NCBI GenBank assembly: GCA_020080175.1
Contig: JAGHQL010000033.1
Span: forward strand, 1 to 64,000
From: Glutinoglossum americanum
Taxonomy: Eukaryota > Ascomycota > Geoglossomycetes > Geoglossales > Geoglossaceae
Direction: 5' to 3'
Length of the DNA: 64,000 nt
Shown: piece by piece, positions 1 to 12,812 of the stretch
Position numbering within the stretch: the stretch's first letter is position 1
Layout of the letters: every line of letters begins with the position of its first letter
Notes under the pieces: model-generated
What the model was told of the DNA's origin: nothing
The model's database searches: none
Seen by the model: only the letters and a program-made list of their open reading frames with translations
Made by a program: the position numbers and the translations under genes

Positions 1-742
1 AGTAAAGGCGAAGCAGAGCAAGAGATATATATGCTCTGCTGAGCGCTAAGGAAAGCGGGGTTCATAAGCACCTTCCTAATTAGGAAGTGATCAGTCATAG
101 TCTAGAAGGACTGGACGTCATGGAAGCCTCAATATGAGGTATCATGACTTTATGACTTCATAAAAGTCCGTGCGAGCAATGCTCAGGCCTCATGTTGTCA
201 GCCAGGCATTGCTCTGAGGTCGTAACCCCTGAGCGGAATGCTCCGAGGGCATGCCTTGCAACAGTACTCGCACTCGTACTGAGTACATTTCAACCCTTTT
301 GGGTTACTTTATCTCCCCATTGAGGATTCGAGGCTCTGTCGTAGGCTTAGAGGGTGACCTGACTGGACGGAGGCCCTACCCATTGTCTTCCTTTTTCTGG
401 GTTGGAAGGGTGCCGCAAGGTTGGAGGTATAAAGAGGTTGGGAGGACTCCCAGGTTTGTCGGCCCTCCCATGTCGCTGCTGCTTCTGACCGTATGGTATT
501 TTGGCCACCACCCTCGTTTTTTTTGACGGCCGGTATTCTAATTCTGGTTCACTCTTGCGATTAGTTGCACTGCCCCCCTTTCTAGATCGCATACTGTCTT
601 TCTTTTAAGTTCGTTCGAGCGTTCTTATGGCATCAGTGCTCCGCATTCAGTCCATTATTCCGACCAGGTATCTCATTTCTTCACGAGCTAGTGCCAATAT
701 CCTGTTCTCGCGCAAAAGCTTGTAGGCCGCACGTGGGCCGCG
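1..742. other. No gene recognised; anonymous DNA
   Basis: Open frames here are short and overlap on both strands without family-like sequence. The first 250 bases carry short repeated words around 'agcaatgctc' and 'gcattgctctga', which could be the edge of an old repeat, but no terminal repeats, protein homology or target duplication is visible. I see nothing else. Confidence 0.4.
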
Positions 743-2040
743 TTGTCGACTGTACCGATCATGGCCCTTATAGTATGGCAAATCGTCAGATTCATATTCC
801 GCCTAGCCCGCCTCAGTAAAGAAAGGGCCGAATCGCCTTGGAATCTGATCTGGGTGGTCTGTTCCGGTCTCGGTATATTAGTTCCTTCCTCCGCCCCCTG
901 TATTAAGAGGATGGCTCATCTAGTACGATACTGATTAGCCGGTATACTAGTGGCTTGGGGCTTCACGATGGCCATGTCATTCGGGCGTATATCGGCAGAT
1001 ATACAGTACCTCAACTGGTATAACCAGAAAGCGGTGAATAAAACGGGGGTCCGATTTATGATCAGTTCCAATTCAAGAGAGATCATACGGAAGTGCCAGA
1101 CGTGTATCAGTTTGGGTTGTTGGATAAGTCTACTCTTGTCAGCCCGGTCCCTTTCATCTCATCCTATCTATCCGAACGAACGTGTACTTATGTTGGGCAC
1201 GATCGATTCCACCCCGCTGAGTTGACCGACATTACTACTAGGTGTTTGTCGACAGGACGCCATCACCGGTGCTATCCGCTGCAGTAGGAATTACCCCTGC
1301 GTCCTAGATCTTCCTCGATATATCCGCGAAGACATCTCGAGGTCCAAAAGTCTCCAGCCAGGCGCCGCCGAGAACCTTACGAAGTTCTGGGATTCATATG
1401 CCCAAGGAATCGCCAAGACCTATACTCGGGCTCGCACGGGCATTTCCTCCGGCTTGCAGCTGCCGTGATTGTGCTTTCGATGTTCGTCGCGCCGGCTGGC
1501 GCTGTTGCCAGCCCCCATGTCTACTACCGCGTTGACTTGCCGGAGTACCGTAGGGATCTTGTGAATTACGACCAGCGACAGAGAATGAGACAAGAGCAGA
1601 ATTGCGAGGCATTTGTACAACTGGATACTCATGGCCAACCGATAGTAGCGGGTACCCCATAGGCGGCAGAGGAACCAAAGGAACGACCGCCGAAGTGCAG
1701 ACGCAGGTACACCTAGAGTGCTCTCATTACTGCAATTATTGACATTTTCTTGATCGGAGGTGCGGCATTTCTTCTGTACTTTGCCCTCGGCAATTACCAA
1801 TACTCTTGGGTTGCGGCTTCCAGGGTCAATAATCCGGCCCCTTGGCTAGCTGGGGGCAATTTCCCTTTCTCGCTCGGCATAGTCTTGCTGCTGCCATTGC
1901 TTCTGTCAAAGATCCTCGCGTTACCGTTCTTGGGTCCGTTATTATTCCTCCTCATGCTCTTCAAGCAATTTTTTCTGGCAATATGGTTGGAGGTGATAGG
2001 TTGGATGATGATGTGGCTAGTGTATCGCATTTTCCATTAG
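743..2040 (+). pseudogene. Decayed multi-pass membrane protein gene (unassigned)
   Basis: Three successive plus-strand frames carry strongly hydrophobic stretches: around 746-930 (TVPIMALIVWQIVRFIF), 953-1225 and 1750-2040 (GIVLLLPLLLSKILALPFLG followed by two more TM-like runs). Between them lies a soluble-looking segment at 1465-1660 (RVDLPEYRRDLVNYDQRQR). The first two frames open only at non-ATG codons and stops separate the pieces. No set of GT-AG introns that I could find joins them cleanly. I infer an old, broken gene for a protein with several TM segments, family unknown. It could instead be chance hydrophobic frames; the run of membrane-like segments on one strand is the only support. 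Confidence 0.3.
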
Positions 2041-4220
2041 AGGCCAATCGCCTGGCAGATAAGACGAAAAGAAGAGATGCCGGCCCAGCCATTTCCTACC
2101 AGGCAGAAAGGGGGGTTCAGGTCGCCGACTCGAAGATGACTAGACATGCAATTATTAATGACCCCTAACTTTGCATTACCCATGCTGGTATCAGCAAGTG
2201 TAGTTGAAACAGGAGAACGTTGCTCTCGGATACGGTTCATTGGTGCGCGAAAACCTGGCCATAAAACACTGGGATAGTGGGACGATGTGCGATTGGCTCA
2301 CGAGTCATCGAGATATCTAAGGGGGCTCTATAGGCATTCGTAAGGCGAAGAAGGATCCCAGGAGAGGATCGCTGTTGCTGCCAGATACAACCCAGGGAAG
2401 ACCACATGACTGTCAGGGGGTAGAGAGTCCTTATGTTGTGTAAAACGCAGAGTCACCAAATGGCAAACAACCAAGTAGCTAAACTAGTTAGACAACTTTA
2501 TTTGCTCGACATAACCACTTATATATTAAGATCACCACCCACCCCGACCCCGGCTCCTGCATAATGAGCCTATGGGTGGGTTTGCCGAGTTACTTTTACA
2601 AAGCTAGAAATGGCAGCTCAGCACAGGTCGCCGCCCATATCGGCCGCTCCGTACCACGCGCTTCTCACCACGGCATGCTGTTGTAGGTTATGGAACGAAG
2701 TGGGAAGGGGCAATGGTCCTGTAATTATGGTGTAAAGTGTATGCAGGCACCATTAATAGAATGAATTAATTGCTATCGAAAAGACCGCAAAAGAGCATTC
2801 CTTAGGCTATATTTATGCTCCAGGAGCATTCTATGAATTGCCTAGAGCACACTGGCATACGCAATTGTAGACGCGTAATCATCACCCTCGCGGCTGACGT
2901 CACGACATCCCTACCCCTTTTCACATGTTGACATAACGCCGCCAAGGTCGCCATTGCAACTAGGCCTGCACCGCACCATCGTCAACTCCTCTCACATGTT
3001 GAATGCGAAAGCGGCAGTTTAGCATATGACAACACATGCGACACACCCATACCCGATAGTTCCTCTCCGTCTCGCGTCACCCGACATCTCAAGAAGTATA
3101 ACCTCCCATCCCACCGCCCAGCCCGAAATCGCCCAAGCACTTCGGCAAGTCAACCCGCACCCAAAAATTACCCCTTAGCCGACTGATGGGAACGGCACCA
3201 AAACTCCCTCCTCGTTCCCCACGCATCCAATCAACCCCTCCAACCTATGGCCTCCGAAAAAAGGGCCTTTCCCCAAGAATATAAGCCAGCCCTACAAGTA
3301 CGCTTACTCACCCTCCGAACACGCCAGCATTCTTGCTGCGACGACGAAGCGCGGTTTTAAACGCCCGATTGGCACGCGGGATGTCACGTCAGCTTCGTAA
3401 CTAGTATTAGTTTGAGCGCGGTTGGCCATGCGCGGTCCTTAGCTAGAAGCGTCTAATACAGCTTTCTGCGAAATTTTGGGAAGAGCGTTTCGCGTGTCAG
3501 GATTATGAATCTTAGCTGCGGTGTTGCGAGCTAACCATACCGTATGTGGAGGAGGGTTGACAAGGCTTGAATATTTTAGCACTTGCTATATTTGCGATCC
3601 GGTGTATGTTCATTTACCCTTCGCTTCAAATACACTACAGATAAACTAAATTTTCCGCCGGTTGCGGTGCTTTAATAGTTTTTTTTTCCCTACACCGGTT
3701 TTCCTAGCTCCTGGTATTGTGAGGGTCGGTATCTCCTAACGGCCTGTGACATGGCTAGGTATAACTCTGCGTCGCTATCATATTCGTTCTTACTGTCGGC
3801 GTTGTCTTCGTGCTCGGCGCACAAACAGGCTTTCGGAGCTAGTTGCCCTGCTGGAGTCCCCCTGCCAAGTGGCTGTAACGCGCCGCGTGCCTGTTAGACG
3901 GAACGAGCGAATAGGGGGGCCAGCAAGCAATATAGTAAATAGAACCAGCTGTGCTGGTCGTTGGTTATAGAGGCACCAACTACCCAACTTCCCGTGTAAC
4001 TGTGTGGAGCTCGTCGTACTCGGGCGAACAGAAAACAACGCGGTTTAGACTCGAATTTTCATATCACCTTCCCAATCTCTGCAATCTTGTGGCGCGAGCG
4101 TCTAGCAGGCTGACGGCAAAGGAGCGAGGAAAACATGGGGATTCAAAATAAAGGAAATGTGGGGGCTGTGAGAGAGTTGTGACAAGAGGGGTGTGTGTGG
4201 GTGTGCCAAGACCGACCATG

Positions 4221-4240
4221 CAATGCAATGCAATGCAATG
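4221..4240. repeat. Pentanucleotide microsatellite (CAATG)4
   Basis: Four perfect caatg units in tandem, preceded by a partial unit. It lies in non-coding DNA. Confidence 0.9.
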
Positions 4241-5271
4241 TAGGTTGCCGTGTGACAGGGAAGAGGGCTAACCCTTAGCTATACCATTGCTTCCAACGGT
4301 GCCATCATCGCCGCATGCTGATGATGCGGCTGTGTCTGAAAATTGTTCCTTTAGCGCAGGTCCGGTTCAGGTCCCAGTAGCAGGGGGCTTGTACGCCGGG
4401 AAGGCGAGAAATAGAAACACCTCAGCTGGTGAAGGGATGGACAATTAACTCGGCCTTTCTGGTGCGGGGTATTCTTTTCACTTTCCACCTCTCTTTTCTG
4501 CTGTTGGGGTGGAGTTGAAGCAATTGGTACTTTACAACGGGCAGCAATGTGATGACCGAGACTAAAAAATGATCAGAGAGACAAAAACATATCCTAACCA
4601 GGTCAAATCGACTTGAGCACACAAAATCCAACCGAAAACGTGGCCAGGAGATTGTCAGATATCCTAGCGCAAAGCTCTCCCAATCCCAACATGGCGATCC
4701 ATTCCACCCTCGGGTCTATCCCCTAGCGCATCTACGTCCGCTGCACTCTGCAGAATCCGTGCTTGGCTGGTCATTCGGCGATGCGCTGCGGGGGCGCCGC
4801 ATGTGAAATAAGCCATGCAGCTGCAAACGGAAAGTTTCTGGACGACTCGGCTGCGCACCCGCTGCGAGGCACTACGTCACCAGGTCCCGAGATCGCTCAT
4901 CGCGAGCATCAATGGCTCCGAGATGCTCGTCGATTGAATGGTGCATCGACTCCTTCGGATGGCTTTTTGTTTTTGGTTGTCTGTGCGTGAGTAGGAGATT
5001 GGCAAGCGGGCATGGTCTATCTAGGCTATGTAGACTTGGTAAGGCAACGGTGTAAACCAGGTAAGCTGCGGTATGCGCGCAGTTGTGTGACGCGGAGGGG
5101 GACTACCCTGGCTGGGATATATGCGGTCGGACATCATGGGAATGCTCGCGCTGCACGCAGAATATTCTTTGGGTGATGAGTGAACGGCGGGTCGCAGGGT
5201 AGGCACGGCAGGGTATTATTTCGTTGTTTGTTGTTTGTTATGTCAATTCTCATTTCCTGAATATCGAAGCC

Positions 5272-5298
5272 AACGTGGGCAACGTGGGCAACGTGGGG
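5272..5298. repeat. 9-bp tandem repeat x3 (aacgtgggc)
   Basis: Three adjacent nonanucleotide units, the last with one change (final c to g). No gene overlaps it. Confidence 0.85.
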
Positions 5299-5882
5299 TC
5301 CTTCAGTGGTGTGAATTACATACATCGTCCCGCTTCGCCATCCGAGACAATTCACACTCATCTTCCAACGGCTTGCCGAGACTCCGGCTCTCCCCGCCCT
5401 CGCTGTCCTACCACAATATCCGATTCTACCTTGGCGACCGCTGCCCTCACGTTCGGCGCCGCGATCGTACCGTATATACATACATACATGTACGAATCAA
5501 CATCACGCACGGCCCTGCTACGCCTCTCGCAGATATTGAAGACGGTTGCTCGTGCTCTTTTTTCCGAGGGTGGCGGACAGGCTACTATTTGGGGTTGAGT
5601 TTGCATTAGACAACGCCACCCGGGGAAGCATCGACCGAGATCCGAATCGCTTGCTGTCCTCACCCTAGCCTACCCTAGCCTCCCGCTATCCTCTCCCTAG
5701 CTCCACCCTAGCCGCATACTAGTTACATCTAGTTGCCCTGGGCAAGGAGCCTTCCCTTACCCCACTTTCCGTATAACTAATACTCCTTCTCCACCATCAG
5801 GAAATTACAGTCACCTCTAGTTGCTCTGTACCGGCCAAAACTTTCTATAGAACTCACAAAGCTTGGCTAGCTGGATGATTCA

Positions 5883-7672
5883 ATGACTGATCAAACTCAA
5901 CCACTACCTGCCGGGCCGGCGAATCCTATTCCAGGAGGCCCTATTGAAATCGATTCGGCAGTAAGTGGATAAGGCGTCCGTGTCGAGGTCGAGGAAGCTG
6001 GATCTAATCCCCTATTAAAGCGAGAATCAGAAGATAACGACTCGGCCTACGGAGACGAACTGTAGGCGGAATCGAACCCTCTTATTACGGGGAATACCGA
6101 TCCACTAACCTTTCTATCAACTAGATCTTCCTATACTACATCTCTGACTTCTAGCATCACCGCTTATCAATGGGAACACGGTCGTCGTTACCATGCGTAT
6201 GGAGGTGATAGTAGGTTGAAGATGCTTGGCTTTTGAACGTGGGTTCTGCTAACCTTCCGATAAAAGCTTACGTTTTACCCAATGATGAAGTAACGCGCGA
6301 GTCCAAGTCCTAGTTCCGCCAACACGCTCGGCCAGCCGGCTAATCAGGTGCACTACCAGCCTGAAAATGATCGCCTCGATATGGCGCATCACCTGTTGAT
6401 CACGAGAATGCACGGGAAACTCCACCTCGCACCGATCGGGGATCATCCACAGAGGATACTGGACCTTGGTTGTGGTACGGGTCTCTGGGCTGTGGAGATG
6501 GGTATGTCCGATATACTTGAGACGCTTGTTTGGCAGATGGATGTGTCACTGACATGCGTGATGCCGACCTACAGGGGACAAGTACCCATCCGCGAGTGTA
6601 CTAATCTTCATTTCCCTCGACTCACGTCTTGTGGGAGCGAACGGTTGACAAGATGGCCTACTGATGCGCTTCACCAGGTTATCGGCAACGATCTTAGCCC
6701 AATCCAGCCGGGCCTGTACGTATTCATCCGCCGGTCTAAACACAAGGTGAACGGCAAGCTGACAAAAACACTCCCAAGAGTCCCTCCAAACGTCCGCTTC
6801 GAAATCGACGACATGGAGAAGACCTGGACCTACGCGGAAGATTTCGACTACATACACGGCAGATACCTGATGGCCGCAATAGCCGACTGGCCCAAACTAA
6901 TGGACCAAACCTTCAAGTTGCGTCCCTCCACCCACCGCACACCTCCTCCACAAACCCACCCCAACCCACTCTCCTAACCATACCAAACTTTACCGCAGAC
7001 ACACCAAACCCGGCGGCTGGGCCGAGTTCCAAGACTTCGACGTGCAGTACCACACCGACGACGGATCGCTCAAGCCCGAACACCACATCTCCAAATGGCT
7101 CGCCGGCCTCATCGAGGCCGCCAAGAAAGTCGGCCGCGAGCCCTCCCCCGGCCCCCTCCTGGGCGGCTGGCTGCGCGACGCCGGGTTCGCAAACGTCACG
7201 ACGGAGCGCTTCCCCTTGCCGATAGGCACCTGGCCCAAAGACCCGAGCCTCGTGGGTTGTCGTTTTCCTTCTGATTTATTTATTTTTTTGTGTCCGGTTG
7301 GCGCGGCGCTCGGAGAGAGAAGGGGAAAAGCTAACGTGCCGCGGGTGCAGAAGCGGATTGGCGCGTGGAACTACCTGCAGATTAGCGAGGGGGTGGAGGC
7401 GTTCACGCTGCGGCTCTTCACGAAGGTTCTGGATTGGAGTATTGAGGAGGTGCAGGTTCTGCTGGGGTTTGTGAGGAGCGAGTTGAAGGACTCGAAGATT
7501 CATGCGTATGTTAATTTGTGAGGGGTTCTCTTTCCCTTGGCTTGTTTTTTTTTTTTTTTTTTTTTCCTTGGCTTTAATGCGTTGCTTTATTGACGATGGA
7601 GCGGTTCTGTTTGCTGACTTGTGGGAATTGTGCAGTCATGCTGCTTATGGCCAGAAGCCTGAGGAGAAGTAA
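5883..7672 (+). CDS. SAM-dependent methyltransferase, LaeA-like/TAM-domain
   Basis: Class I methyltransferase of the large fungal LaeA-like (TAM domain) group, expected to move a methyl group from SAM to an unidentified substrate in cytosol or nucleus. Start ATG 5883. Supported introns: 5961-6065, 6211-6266, 6290-6359 (or ending 6347), 6716-6778, 6917-6998, 7252-7350 and 7518-7635. Motif I is ILDLGCGTGLWAVEMG; next come VIGNDLSPIQP, VPPNVRFEIDD, FDYIHGRYLMAAIADW and KPGGWAEFQDFD. The C-terminal helices lead to GQKPEEK and TAA at 7670-7672. The N-terminus is the usual low-complexity lead-in plus ITAYQWEHGRRYHAYGG. Two in-frame stops after codon 26 fall inside the canonical intron 5961-6065, so they do not break the gene. 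One place is unresolved: after WAVEMG a small exon GDKYPSA (about 6575-6595) should join VIGNDL at 6679, but no GT-AG pair keeps the frame, so a small indel or unusual splice is possible. A 21-base T run (7545-7565) sits in the last intron. Confidence 0.85.
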
Positions 7673-9214
7673 GGGGGTGGGGATTGTGTAATGGGGCCGG
7701 TGAGGCGGAATGGGGTGCTTAGTTAAAAGTTCGTGGCATGGGATAATATAATTTAACGCGATAGTTTAGTAAATGGGATCGGGTAGCAGGGATATTAGCA
7801 TAGCGTGGGAGATTCAGGAGGATAGCTGTACGCGTGCGCAAGGCATTCGATCCCTTTAAATGAGTGTGGGCATTTTATTCTTTTCCTATCCCCTCTTGGC
7901 TAGTTGCACTGTATTAACAATTTACAAACCACTAAACCACAGCTCGCCGAGATTCTCGTTCTCAGTGTCGATATTATGTAAAAATGTTAGTGCGCGTGCC
8001 TCAACCAACTGTGTAGTAAGCGGGTAAGGAATTGTTGAATCTTGGTAGTTATATGGAACTCGAATTTGGCGATTTCTGGCGTGGTTGCTGATATTGCGAT
8101 TTTTTAAATTCGTCCGTTGTTTTGCTTTCTCTTGCACGTTTGGCTGTGCCGTTGAATATTTATAGCAACATTTTCCTAATTTGGAGCTGTGCCGCCCTAA
8201 GGGAATTAAGTTATACGAGTATGCCTAATTCACCACCGTTAAGAAAACAGGGTGTTGCAGGCAGCTCGCTCCCTCGCGCGAGCTCACCTCCATGTCAAGC
8301 GCTGTCCACTAACTTTCCCTTCCCGCCCCCCTTCGTTTCCTTTACCCCGTTAGACTTCAGGCATCTCTGACACTAGGCCTTCTTGCTCCAAGTTTTTCCA
8401 GTGCCGCTTCACGCACTCTTTGCGTGCCATGTCTGTGTGCACAGATCCTATTCAAGTGGTCCATGTCGTCCCTTACAGTAATTCTCCTGCTAAGACTGCA
8501 TTTAAATTAGTGACAAACCATAAGAAGTTAGTCATGCGACTCCAATTTGGTACACAATTTGTACTCCTCGAACAGCATCACACGAAGCAATAGCGTCACC
8601 GGAGAATCTAGTTAGCTTAGGCAGAGAAATAGCTAAAGCTGGATAGGGACTAGAGCCCGAATAGGGCTTGCGCAGGTGGCTGGAGAATAATTGGGGGCAG
8701 AGCATGAAAGCGTCCAGAGTAAAAGATCGCAGAAGCGGGCTGACCTATGAGGATGTAGCCCCACGAATTTCGCACATCGATTGAACCCTGGCTTTCGTTG
8801 CGGTAAATATTCCATTCGCTGGAAAATCCTACGATAGTACTCTGTATGGCAAAATAATGCAGAAGATGCTCAATCCGGCGATTACCATAGCTTCGATCGC
8901 CCACTCACATGTTTAAGCATAGACACGTGGAGCGCTGACCAAATATGAACTTACACGAATATCAGGCAGCAGTCCTCGAAAGGCTGCAATATTTGTCTGG
9001 GGTAAAAGTACAGCTCTTCGATCAGAGGCCGCGGAGAGTCCATCCTAGCCGGGCTCGCATATGAGGGGTCTAGACAAAACTGTTGAATTGGTATATATTG
9101 GTTCATGAAAGGTTGTCGAAGCCTAGTACGGAGAATAGATCGTATATCAGTGCCCAGCTTAACGCAGACGTCTCAACTTCACTGTGCATATCTTGACCGA
9201 CGACAACTCCTGAC
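7673..9214. other. Gene-free stretch
   Basis: Only short, overlapping open frames without recognisable families, for example 8122-8370 plus and 8633-8904 minus. No repeat or RNA gene seen. Its right end is the presumed promoter of the secreted-protein gene at 9215. Confidence 0.5.
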
Positions 9215-11527
9215 ATGTTACATACTCCTCCGCGCTTTACCTCCCTGTTATGTCTTATGTTGGTAGTCCAAGGTTTGGCTTTGGCTCTTCTGGAAGTGCT
9301 AAAGCCTTTTCCGAATACAATTCGGAATGAAAAGCGCCGTGTCCTTGAAGGGACCGATTTCTCGTCCCTTGAGCTTCAGCAGCAGGAAAAATTTTTTTTC
9401 AGCTCGGTAGATCGTTAGACCCCCCAGTTATACCATCACAATGCTTCGAAGATCGGAGTTTTTGCTAATCTCTGTAATTGAGCCAGATGGACAACCTGTT
9501 GGGCTTGCTAAAATGACTGTATACACGGCCAAGGGCGAGTGGATCATTTCGATGGAGTCCTTCAGAGAGATGCTTGAAACTGTGCGCTGCGATGACCGGA
9601 CTGTGGTGCTATTCTTCAAGTCCAATGCCAGCTTCCAATACGCTGTTCATGCCTGGAAGTGGGTGAACGAGGATGCAGAGAACAGCTTCATCATGGTTGT
9701 GAATCATCATGGATGCGGGGACGGTACTTACGGCACACAGCCCTATAATATCTCTGGAATACGATATGATGAGCAGCACTTCGCTACATATCTGCTCGCG
9801 GAAAAGCTATCATGGAGAGAAGCCGTGCATACATTCGACCTCGACTTTACAAACAACTTTGGCTATGGTATTGGTGCTCGGCAGTTGGCAACTTACGATA
9901 AGTCTACGACATTAAGTCTCACCAACGACTTTAGCCAGGATCTGTTCAGTGAGGATATCGGTGAAGTTACAATTTCCGTGGCCTGCACGGACTGTACGAC
10001 TGAGGGGGGAATGGTCGTCTCAGTCCATGTGGGCGTCTCGATCGGCAACCTCGAGGAATTTACCATTTCCGCATCCCCAAAAGACTTCATCGCGACGATG
10101 GAGCTTCAGGCCAGCATCGAAGCTACCCTTGGTAGCCCATACAGCTGGCGGCAGAAAATAACCTCAGTTGAGCTTGGTGGGTTCACCATTGCGGACATAC
10201 TGACACTAGATTCAACACTCGATTATTATATCGGTTTCTCTGTTTCAGCTTGGCAGAGCTTCTCAGCTGTGACATTTGGGACTTCTGCTACCCTATCTGA
10301 CTCCGCCGTTGCTGAAATCGATCTACTTAACATAAAACACAGTAACTTTTCCGGTTGGGCACCTACATTCCAGCCACTCCCGATATCGGCTAGTACAAGG
10401 GTGTCTGGAGATATGGTTGCTTATTCTGAGCCAGCATTAACTCTCCATCTTACAGTCTTAGGTAGTGTCCACTTTCATGTCTGCGTTCTAACACTGTTTA
10501 GTGCTCAAATCTCATCGTACGGCAGGTATTGGATTCGAAGCGGGGTTAGACTTCAAGCTGCCCGAGGCAAGAATTCATCTCGAAGGGTTCGCCAGTAAGT
10601 TCGCCTGGTTTTAGCCACTGTAGTGACCGGTTTCTAAGCATTTACAGGTGATAAAGAGGTGGGGATAAATGTCGAAACTACACTTGATGTTACCTTGGTT
10701 GCTCAAGTGGGTTTTGCTGGAGTTGACCTCGTTGAAGACCCCATATATGTGAGTTCCACTCCCAACCACATGCTATTCACGTCCGGTAAAGCTAATTTTT
10801 TTTGAACAGAATAATAGCTGGCCACCAACAAAAGACACCATCGGGATCACCCCTGACTCCAACTCGGTGACCGATGTTTCAGGTTTTCCACGTAAAGGAG
10901 TAACTTGCCCAAACAGTGAGTGGCTATGCTAATCTTCACAACTTTATACTGGATCGTGCTGATATTCTGAATGGAAACTTAAAGAAGGACCCTCAGGTAG
11001 GAAATCTGTATTATGCATCATTCATGACCTTAAACCCTGACATTAGCCATGATTTGATGTAGCTGGCCATTCCTTTAGTGGAAGGTTTATGGAACTTAAC
11101 GTGATGGATTTTGTGGGTATTACTGCCAAGTAAGTCCATGCAATCGTGTTTCGCAAATCACTGCCAATTTCCTTATATTAACATATTCCATCTAGAAGGA
11201 GGAGAAAAGGTAATTATCCCAAGAAATGGACGAGGGGGATTGAGGGTTCCGGTACTCAATTCAATTGGAAGAATGGCTGTGACGCTCGAGAAAGAAACGG
11301 AGAGCAAATTCGGGAGCTCCCTATGGGAGCCGGAGAAATCAAATGGAATGACATGTCCAAGATTCCAGGACCGTATCGGGTAACCTATACATTTCTCTAA
11401 TACTTTTCGCTCCCGCTAATTGATTCAGATGTATTACATAGCTCTGAACAATGTGACGACCTACTGTGGAGCATACGCCCATACGGATAAAGACAAACAA
11501 TGGGTTCTCGAGGAGTGTATTGAGTAA
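9215..11527 (+). CDS. Large secreted fungal protein, DUF7029/DUF7223-like
   Basis: Unknown function; probably secreted or wall-associated. ATG 9215 opens a signal peptide (SLLCLMLVVQGLALALLE) and a short lead-in ending in LELQQQEKFFF. The main exon (from about 9441) has an N-terminal domain with TVVLFFKSNASFQYAVHAW and WVNEDAENSFIMVVNHHGCG, then HTFDLDF, which I recognise as the pattern of DUF7029. A long beta-rich region resembling DUF7223 follows. Supported introns: 10462-10524, 10595-10647 and 10749-10809, giving GIGFEAGLDFKLPEARIHLE and VGFAGVDLVEDPIY. Further introns lie between about 10915 and 11200. The end is conserved-looking: IKWNDMSKIPGPYR, YYIALNNVTTYCGAYAHTD and QWVLEECIE, then TAA 11525-11527. 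Odd point: the signal-peptide frame stops at 9418 and the main frame starts 20 bases on in another phase, with no usable intron between. Either an indel near the T run at 9390 breaks the gene or an exon is mis-seen. The family call is from memory of the motif pattern. Confidence 0.65.
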
Positions 11528-12812
11528 GGGTATTGCAATGGATATCGCTTTATAGGATGTTCTATTGAGCTAATGTGGAGATACTCTAGTTTCTTTCGCT
11601 GGCTTCTACAGGAAATTGTCTCTGCAATCGCAGTTAATAGGTTGACAAGATTGAAAGAGAGTAGAAACTATTGGAGGAGAAGGTTGGTTCTTAACTCTAG
11701 CTAATGGGCGATGCATGCAACAGGGGTCGAGGTTAGCCATCCAGATCGTGAGACTTATAGCGGTCTCAATAGTTTCGCACCCTTGCGCAGTCGATGCCGC
11801 ACCACAATCCAGCAAAAACTTATGCTATATGTGGACATTAGGAAGCGAATTAAGTTCCACTCTTAGTAACGTTAGTCTATTCATTCATTGAACTAGTACT
11901 AGTGTTCTGGTTTGCCATCCTATACTACAGCGAGATCTATCCTGCCTTGAGAAATTCTGAATTATCGTATCGACAGAAAAAGGATCTTACAAATAGGTGG
12001 TTTATAGGGTTGCAGCAAAACAACTCATGGCGCTTGTTTTGCACTACCAGTCAGCTCGTATTACAATGTATTGGCGTTGGACATGCTGCTCACATAGAGT
12101 GGTTTTACCAGAGCCAGCTGAATTATGTAGTCCCAGCTAAAACTCTATAGATACAAAGCCAAATACTCACGGATACCGTAACACAGGAACAAAGAGGATT
12201 GGGCTAACTAGTCCTTAAATCCATGCACTTGACAAAGCTATGAACTAGCCGTGCCATATCGCTTTCAACGTGCTTACTTAAATACCGTCTTGTAATCGTA
12301 GGATGAAAGAGTTTCGAGTAAACTTTTCCTTCTCTCCTTTGGTGGAAGATCACTAGCTACAGCTCTTCAGCTCTGTTGCCGAAGGTGCCTTTCTACCCAT
12401 GATAGTATAGGTTTGAGAGAGGTGTGAAGTCAGAGGGCGGTTAGTCGGATGAGAAGGGGATCGGACGTCTTTCATACAAGAGTTTGCGGGCATGTACATT
12501 TTCTGGCTCAAACTTGACGGGCTGTATTTAGAGCATCGATGTGGGACGGAATGCGAAGGACGAAGTGGTAGGATGTGCTCGCGCGAGCTTAGGGTGAGCG
12601 TCACCCAGCTCCCCGTCTAAAGCGGCGCTTACTGGGTGACCACAGGCGAAAAGCGGCTGCTGTCGCACCATATCGCCAAGATGTTCTTCTGTCCGACTGG
12701 TGGATTTCAAACCTCTTCACCGCAACTCGCTGAAAGACAGGGCTCGATCTTCCATTTCACAAACGACAAAATATACGTAGCCTGTATTGCTTGAAGAAAG
12801 TTCCTAGATCAC
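11528..12812. other. Gene-free stretch
   Basis: Open frames are short and unconvincing (11902-12150 plus; 12353-12710 minus). A 12-base palindrome, gctcgcgcgagc, lies near 12574-12585. Nothing else recognised. Confidence 0.5.

Larger units (their letters stand above)
2041..5882. other. Long gene-free stretch
   Basis: No frame here looks like a conserved protein. Contents seen: a pentanucleotide repeat near 4.2 kb, a 7-bp-arm hairpin at 4310-4330 (gccgcat/atgcggc), a nonanucleotide repeat at 5.27 kb, and a CCCTAG-rich patch at about 5658-5715. Overlapping open frames at 5224-5663 exist on both strands with no family-like sequence. The last few hundred bases are presumably promoter of the methyltransferase gene at 5883. 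Confidence 0.5.

Noticed and set aside
1-740. Edge of a retrotransposon-like repeat
   Set aside because: No matching second copy, target duplication or coding remnant found in the window, so it is left unassigned.
5658-5715. CCCTAG-rich patch resembling telomeric repeat
   Set aside because: Units are CCCTAG with irregular spacing, not CCCTAA in tandem; likely low-complexity sequence.
5961-6065. Two in-frame stops near the start of the methyltransferase, both of the C-to-T at CpA type
   Set aside because: They lie in a canonical phase-0 intron (gtaagt ... ctgtag), so they are not evidence of repeat-induced mutation or gene loss.
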